Source: Candidatus Dadabacteria bacterium
GTDB taxonomy: Bacteria > Desulfobacterota_D > UBA1144 > Nemesobacterales > JAJCZQ01
DNA: 10,905 bases
Reading direction: 5' to 3'
Assembly (NCBI GenBank): GCA_030624695.1
Contig: JAUXJP010000013.1
Location: 1 to 10,905 of the forward strand
Shown here: positions 6,797-10,905 of the stretch, one piece after another
Numbering within the stretch: position 1 is the stretch's first letter
Layout of the letters: every line of letters begins with the position of its first letter
The notes under the pieces: generated by a model
Told to the model about the DNA's origin: nothing
The model's input: only the letters and a program-made list of their open reading frames with translations
Database searches by the model: none
Program-made: the position numbers and the translations under genes

Positions 6797-7672
6797 ATGC
6801 CAAGCTTAAAACAGATAAATACTAAAATAAGCAGTGTAAAAGGCACAAGAAGAATTATGAGTGCCATGAAGCTGATTGCGGCTGTTAAACTTCAACGATC
6901 ACAATCCGTGTTAAAAGAGTTCCGCCCTTATTCTGATGCATATAAAGAGATAGTGATGAGAGTTGCAGGCAAATGTGACCCCAGGGTCCATCCACTGCTC
7001 AGGAAGCCGAAAGAGATTAAAAAAATGCATTTTGTTTTTTTTACATCTGACAGGGGACTATGCGGAAGTTTTAACACCGGTTTAATAAGAAATTTTGAAA
7101 ATCATATAAAAGATGCGCCTTTTAATAAAGACCAGGTTTCAATAAGTTTTGTCGGCAGGCGAGGGAAAGACCATTGTTCTTCTGCCGGGTTTTCAATAGG
7201 TGATTATTTCAGCGGTGCAAATGAAAAAAACTATATTGAAATCGCAAATAAACTAACCGGCTCAGCAATTGAGCAGTTTCAGAAGGGCAACATTGATGAA
7301 GTAGTACTGGTTTACAACTATTTTAAATCTGCCCTTAACCAGGAAATTACCTTTGAAAAACTGTTACCCATTGAAGTAAAAGAAGAAGAAACTTCAGGGG
7401 CTGATTATATATATGAACCTAAAAGAGAAAGTATTATTGGCGATGTAGTTCCAAAGTATGTACAGATCAGGATTGAAAGAGCTATTCAGGAATCACTGAC
7501 AAGCGAGCATGCTTCAAGAATGACAGCAATGGAGAATGCAACAACAAACGCCGATGATGTAATAAAAAAATTAACGCTTTTATTTAACAAAACAAGACAG
7601 GCAATGATTACAACAGAATTAATGGACATTGTTAACGGGACAGAAGCCCAAAAGCAAGGAGGCAATGATTAA
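6797..7672 (+). CDS. atpG: ATP synthase F1 subunit gamma (central stalk)
   Basis: The 291-residue protein has the typical gamma length. The N-terminal coiled-coil helix is visible as MPSLKQINTKISSVKGTRRIMSAMKLIAAVKLQRS (residues 1-35). The Rossmann-like middle begins with FFTSDRGLCGSFN (81-93), and the C-terminal helix carries the conserved ASRMTAMENATTNA followed by LTLLFNKTRQAMITTELMDIVNG. Gamma is the rotor shaft inside alpha3beta3 and links it to epsilon and the c-ring. No cysteine-pair regulatory insert like that of chloroplast gamma is seen. The ATG lies 3 nt after the atpA stop, with AGGTGAG about 12 nt upstream. The stop is 2 nt before atpD. Confidence 0.96.
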   Translation: MPSLKQINTKISSVKGTRRIMSAMKLIAAVKLQRSQSVLKEFRPYSDAYKEIVMRVAGKCDPRVHPLLRKPKEIKKMHFVFFTSDRGLCGSFNTGLIRNFENHIKDAPFNKDQVSISFVGRRGKDHCSSAGFSIGDYFSGANEKNYIEIANKLTGSAIEQFQKGNIDEVVLVYNYFKSALNQEITFEKLLPIEVKEEETSGADYIYEPKRESIIGDVVPKYVQIRIERAIQESLTSEHASRMTAMENATTNADDVIKKLTLLFNKTRQAMITTELMDIVNGTEAQKQGGND

Positions 7673-7674
7673 AA

Positions 7675-9111
7675 ATGGAATTTTCACCAGCAACAGCAGA
7701 AACAAATAATCACGGTAAAGTGGTCCAGGTATTGGGACCGGTAGTGGACGTGGAGTTTAAAGACGCCGACCTCCCTCCTATATATACCGCTTTAAAAGTG
7801 ACTAACTCGACATTGGGCGAAGATGAATGGAACCTCGTTCTCGAAGTTTCCCAGCAGATTGGGGGCAACAGGGTAAGATGTGTGGCAATGGACTCTACGG
7901 AAGGACTTCAGAGAGGACAGGCAGCACTTAACACAGGCGAAGGTATAACGATCCCCGTTGGAAAAGAATCACTCGGCAGAATGATGAATGTTGTAGGTGA
8001 GCCGATCGACGAGGGCGGGCCTATCGAGACTGAAGAAAGGTGGCCAATTCACAGGGCAGCACCTAAATTTGTAGAACAAAGCACAAAACTGGAACTATTT
8101 GAAACAGGTATTAAAGTTATCGACCTTCTTGCACCATTTCTAAAGGGAGGAAAGATTGGGCTTTTTGGTGGTGCGGGTGTAGGAAAAACCGTACTTCTGA
8201 TGGAGCTGATTAATAACGTCGCAAAGGAGTATGGCGGATATTCAGTATTCGGCGGTGTTGGAGAAAGAACCCGTGAAGGAAATGACCTCTGGCACGAAAT
8301 GAAAGATTCAGGAGTTATTGCTAACACGGGCCTTGTATTTGGGCAGATGAACGAACCACCGGGTGCAAGGGCAAGGGTAGCTCTTACCGCGCTCACACTC
8401 GCAGAATATTTCCGTGATACGCAGGGTCAGGATGTGCTGCTGTTTATTGATAATATATTCAGGTTTACACAGGCAGGTTCAGAGGTGTCTGCACTTCTTG
8501 GACGTACCCCTTCAGCTGTGGGTTACCAGCCTACACTTTCAACCGACCTTGGTGAACTTCAGGAAAGAATTACTTCTACAGTAAAAGGTTCTATTACTTC
8601 CGTTCAGGCGATTTATGTGCCTGCGGATGACCTTACCGACCCGGCTCCTGCTACTACTTTTGCTCACCTTGACGGTACTATCGTACTTTCCAGGCAGCTA
8701 ACGGAGCTTGGTATTTACCCGGCTGTAGACCCTCTGGATTCTACTTCCAGGATTCTTGAGCCAAACATTGTAGGCGATGAACACTACAAGATAGCAAGGC
8801 AGGTACAGGAAGTACTTCAGCGCTACAAGCAGCTCCAGGAAATTATTGCTATTCTTGGTATGGATGAACTTTCAGAAGAAGACAAGATGACGGTTGCCAG
8901 GGCAAGGAAGGTCCAAAGATTTCTTTCACAGCCTTTCCATGTTGCCGAGGTTTTTACAGGTACGTCTGGTAAATACGTTTCAATTAAAGACACAATAGAT
9001 GCTTTTAGAGAAATTCTTGATGGTAAACTGGACGAAATACCTGAGCAGGCATTCTATATGGTAGGTAATCTGGAAGAAGTTCAAGAGAAAGCAAAAACTC
9101 TTTCTAACTAA
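7675..9111 (+). CDS. atpD: ATP synthase F1 subunit beta (catalytic)
   Basis: The 478-residue catalytic subunit carries all expected motifs: Walker A GGAGVGKT (165-172) with K171 and T172, the catalytic glutamate E197 in GERTREG, NEPPGAR at 226-232, Walker B LLFID ending at D259, and the ALLGRTPSAVGYQPTLSTDLG stretch near 273-293. PADDLTDPAPATTFAHLD (316-333) and DELSEED (397-403) follow. Beta makes ATP from ADP and phosphate at the alpha/beta interface; DELSEED couples to gamma and epsilon movement. AAGGAGG lies 12 nt before the ATG at 7675, inside the end of atpG, and the two genes are 2 nt apart. The N-terminus (MEFSPATAETNNHGK) is about ten residues longer than in many homologues and looks disordered. 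Confidence 0.98.
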   Translation: MEFSPATAETNNHGKVVQVLGPVVDVEFKDADLPPIYTALKVTNSTLGEDEWNLVLEVSQQIGGNRVRCVAMDSTEGLQRGQAALNTGEGITIPVGKESLGRMMNVVGEPIDEGGPIETEERWPIHRAAPKFVEQSTKLELFETGIKVIDLLAPFLKGGKIGLFGGAGVGKTVLLMELINNVAKEYGGYSVFGGVGERTREGNDLWHEMKDSGVIANTGLVFGQMNEPPGARARVALTALTLAEYFRDTQGQDVLLFIDNIFRFTQAGSEVSALLGRTPSAVGYQPTLSTDLGELQERITSTVKGSITSVQAIYVPADDLTDPAPATTFAHLDGTIVLSRQLTELGIYPAVDPLDSTSRILEPNIVGDEHYKIARQVQEVLQRYKQLQEIIAILGMDELSEEDKMTVARARKVQRFLSQPFHVAEVFTGTSGKYVSIKDTIDAFREILDGKLDEIPEQAFYMVGNLEEVQEKAKTLSN

Positions 9112-9116
9112 TTTTC

Positions 9117-9121
9117 AGGAG
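9117..9121 (+). promoter_or_regulatory. Ribosome binding site fixing the TTG start of atpC
   Basis: AGGAG lies 7 nt before the TTG at 9129. No ATG occurs in the right place; the first in-frame ATG falls well inside the conserved beta-sandwich. Confidence 0.7.
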
Positions 9122-9128
9122 CAAATAA

Positions 9129-9527
9129 TTGGCAGATAATTTACACTTAAAAGTAATCACCCCGCTTGCACTTGTTGTAGATGAGATGGTTGAGCTGGTT
9201 GAGGGGCCCGGAGAACTCGGAGAGTTTGGTATTCTCCCGGGACATGTTCCTTTTTTGACTACACTCAGCCCCGGGTTTTTAAAATTTAAACAGGGCTCTG
9301 AAACCAAGTCACTTGTTATTCCGGGCGGCCTTGCCGAAGTGAGTGATGACAACGTGAGAATCCTTACTGATTCCACCGAAGACCCGTCTGCAATCGATAC
9401 TTCTGCTGCAAAAGAAGATATTCACAATTTGGAAATTCAGATTGATGAAAACCAGGGTAATGCAAAGAAGTTAAAAGAACTTAATTTTCAGCTAAAACTT
9501 GCCCAGGTCAGGGCTTCCGCAAAATAA
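9129..9527 (+). CDS. atpC: ATP synthase F1 subunit epsilon
   Basis: The 132-residue protein has the normal two-part layout: an N-terminal beta-sandwich (about 1-85) and a C-terminal helical hairpin (about 90-130). The family signature GEFGILPGHVPFLTTL is at residues 31-46, followed by the SLVIPGGLAEVSDDNVRIL strands. Epsilon sits on gamma at the c-ring and its C-terminal helices can restrain ATP hydrolysis; the hairpin is present here, so inhibition is possible but not shown. Start is TTG with AGGAG 7 nt upstream. The gene is 17 nt after atpD and is the last of the operon, followed by the terminator at 9552-9586. Confidence 0.95.
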   Translation: MADNLHLKVITPLALVVDEMVELVEGPGELGEFGILPGHVPFLTTLSPGFLKFKQGSETKSLVIPGGLAEVSDDNVRILTDSTEDPSAIDTSAAKEDIHNLEIQIDENQGNAKKLKELNFQLKLAQVRASAK

Positions 9528-9551
9528 AAAAACAATTTATATAAAAGATAA

Positions 9552-9586
9552 AAAAAGCCCTGGCTAATGAGTAGACGGGGCTTTTT
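9552..9586. terminator. Bidirectional intrinsic terminator between atpC and nrdJ
   Basis: AAAAAGCCCTG (9552-9562) pairs with CGGGGCTTTTT (9576-9586), with one G-T wobble, around a 13-nt loop. The A-run on the left and T-run on the right give a U-tract on either strand, so the hairpin can end both the ATP synthase transcript from the left and the reductase transcript from the right. It lies between convergent genes, as expected. Confidence 0.88.
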
Positions 9587-9606
9587 AGTTTGATTTCAAT
9601 TTTAGT

Positions 9607-10905
9607 TTAACTGCATTTGGAATAAGCACATGACATGCATGTCATGCATCCTGATTCGAATGCAAGTGCCCTGTCTCCGCATTCCGGGCACACTTCGAGC
9701 AATATATCGGTACTTTCTGTGCTTTTTAAAAAGAGGTCGGTCTGTTTTCCTTCTTCAGCTGTTTTTTTTTCAGTATCGGGGTCTGACACAAAACGTTTTT
9801 TCAGTACTGTGGCAATTGCATCAGGAACGGACATTACAAGCTTCCCTTCTGAGAATACGGGTGATGAACCGCCTATTCCCTCAAGCTGTTCTACAACGTC
9901 CTTTACACTTATACCCGACCTAAGGGCTAAAGATACCAGCCTTCCGGTTGCCTCGGCATCAGCCATGGTCGTATAACCTGATTTTCCTATCTGAACAAAC
10001 ACTTCAAATGGCCTCCCCTCGTGAGTGTTGATAGTCACGTAGAGATTTCCGTACCCGGTTTTTATCACCTCTGTAAAACCTTCCAGGAAGTGCGGCCTTT
10101 TGACAGGCTTTACTTCAGGAAAAGAGGTGGGATGAGGGGATGAGGTGAGGTTGGGGTGGGTGGTTGGCATCCCTTCATCCCGGGTTGAAGTGGTTTCAAA
10201 CTCTTTATTTAACTCTTCTTTAGCTTTTTGTTGTTTTGCTCCTTCTTCGGTAATTAAAATACCTTCCCTGGAGCCTTCCCTGTATACGGTTATACCCTTG
10301 CAGCCCAGTTTCCAGGCGAGGAAGTAGATGTTTTCTACCTCTTCAAGTGTAATGTCCATGGGCAGGTTGACCGTACTTGATATACATGAGTCAATGTGTT
10401 TCTGGATTGCTGCCTGCATACGTACACGCATTTCAGGCTCTATTTCATGTGAAGTTACAAATGTGTTTGGAATCTCTGAATCATCTTCAAGGTCAAATTG
10501 CTGCATATATTCACCAACAAGCGGATGGTAAACCTTGAACTCTTCTTTTGAGAGTGATTTTGAATGCCGGATGTATGATTTGGCAAACATCGGTTCCACA
10601 CCGCTGGTAGTTCCGGCCAGTACCGAGCCGCTTCCAACAGGGGGTACTGTTAAAATACAGGCATTTCTAAGTCCCTGCGTCTTTATTTTTTCTATTATGC
10701 CTTCATTTACTGTTTTTAGAAAAGGCTGTCCAATGTGGGTATCAAGATCAAATGCAGGGAAACTGCCTTTTTCCTCGGCAAGATTCGTACTAGCTTCGTA
10801 TACTATGTTCTTAATATGCTCAAACATCTTATCGGTAAATTCTACTGCTTCGTATGTATCGTATTTAATGTTTAGCTTGGTAAGCATATCGCCAAACCCT
10901 GTAAA
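9607..10905 (-). CDS. nrdJ: Adenosylcobalamin-dependent (class II) ribonucleotide reductase, C-terminal part (5' end outside window)
   Basis: The frame stays open to the right edge, with FTGFGD before the first in-frame ATG (10885-10887), so the gene starts outside the window; FTGFGDMLTKL matches the inner GFADML stretch of the family. Numbered from that Met, visible landmarks are PPVGSGSVLAGTTSGVEPMF (82-101) in the catalytic barrel, STVNLPMDITLEEV (171-184) with LGCKGITVYREGSREGI (194-210), a low-complexity linker (about 229-263), a TSCPD domain (about 264-345, with GRLVSLALRSGISVKDVVEQ), and a C-terminal cysteine cluster (C400, C403, C414, C417, C420, C425). The enzyme reduces ribonucleotides for DNA synthesis using vitamin B12 and works with or without oxygen. 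The tail cysteines probably bind zinc and/or relay electrons to the active site. It converges on the atp operon and shares its terminator. Confidence 0.95.
   Translation of the reverse strand, partial: FTGFGDMLTKLNIKYDTYEAVEFTDKMFEHIKNIVYEASTNLAEEKGSFPAFDLDTHIGQPFLKTVNEGIIEKIKTQGLRNACILTVPPVGSGSVLAGTTSGVEPMFAKSYIRHSKSLSKEEFKVYHPLVGEYMQQFDLEDDSEIPNTFVTSHEIEPEMRVRMQAAIQKHIDSCISSTVNLPMDITLEEVENIYFLAWKLGCKGITVYREGSREGILITEEGAKQQKAKEELNKEFETTSTRDEGMPTTHPNLTSSPHPTSFPEVKPVKRPHFLEGFTEVIKTGYGNLYVTINTHEGRPFEVFVQIGKSGYTTMADAEATGRLVSLALRSGISVKDVVEQLEGIGGSSPVFSEGKLVMSVPDAIATVLKKRFVSDPDTEKKTAEEGKQTDLFLKSTESTDILLEVCPECGDRALAFESGCMTCMSCAYSKCS
10121..10170. repeat. Low-complexity G-rich (+) / C-rich (coding strand) tract inside nrdJ
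   Basis: The + strand carries G-runs at 10129-10131, 10136-10139, 10153-10156 and 10158-10160, plus several GG pairs. On the coding strand this makes CACC/CATCC/CCTC-like units encoding the Thr-Pro-His-Ser-rich linker PTTHPNLTSSPHPTSFPE. The composition is clearly different from the surrounding AT-richer gene. It keeps the frame open. Confidence 0.6.

Noticed and set aside
7665..7709. A 14-codon ORF starting with ATG right after the AAGGAGG before atpD
   Set aside because: It is very short, out of frame with atpD and without similarity; the same binding site serves the atpD ATG at 7675.
9630..9976. Plus-strand open frames in the 9630-9976 region
   Set aside because: They are antisense to the clearly conserved C-terminal TSCPD and cysteine-tail region of nrdJ.
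1..10905. tRNA, rRNA, CRISPR array, insertion sequence or phage features
   Set aside because: No cloverleaf-like segment, regularly spaced repeat array, transposase or terminal inverted repeats were seen on reading both strands.

Overview
The window looks like a Gram-negative bacterial chromosome of low-to-moderate GC, about 40% by eye. The F-type ATP synthase genes run b'-b-delta-alpha-gamma-beta-epsilon, and the a and c subunit genes are not in the window. That split layout with two different b-type subunits is known from Deltaproteobacteria/Desulfobacterota such as Geobacter and from some related or deep-branching lineages. The GshA-type glutamate-cysteine ligase and the adenosylcobalamin-dependent ribonucleotide reductase fit such a lineage. 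The sequence alone does not settle the phylum.

Layout on the + strand: the 3' end of a DsbA-like thiol-disulfide gene (1-281); a zinc-ribbon plus RDD-domain membrane protein (341-1042); a glutamate-cysteine ligase (1048-2292); a CPA2-family cation/proton antiporter (2371-3636); then seven tightly packed ATP synthase genes (3664-9527). A strong bidirectional hairpin terminator (9552-9586) closes the operon. It is shared with a convergent minus-strand gene (9607-10905) encoding the C-terminal half of a class II ribonucleotide reductase, which runs off the right edge.

The seven atp genes encode all of F1 (alpha3 beta3 gamma delta epsilon) plus the peripheral stalk (b'b). With gaps of 2, 3, 17 and 18 nt and one 13-nt overlap, they are almost certainly one transcript. 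The upstream antiporter is only 27 nt away, so it may share that transcript and could link cation/proton exchange to the ATP synthase; this link is inference. The DsbA and GshA genes both concern thiol chemistry, but the window does not show that they work together.

There are no RNA genes, insertion sequences or CRISPR arrays. All gaps are shorter than 300 bases: 282-340 holds a hairpin, 2293-2370 a short repeated hexamer and a ribosome binding site, and 9528-9606 the terminator. I see no undescribed biological system. The most unusual points are a signal-peptide/lipoprotein-like N-terminal extension on the b' subunit, a perfect 11-bp hairpin that buries the ribosome binding site of the RDD gene, and a C-rich low-complexity linker in the reductase.
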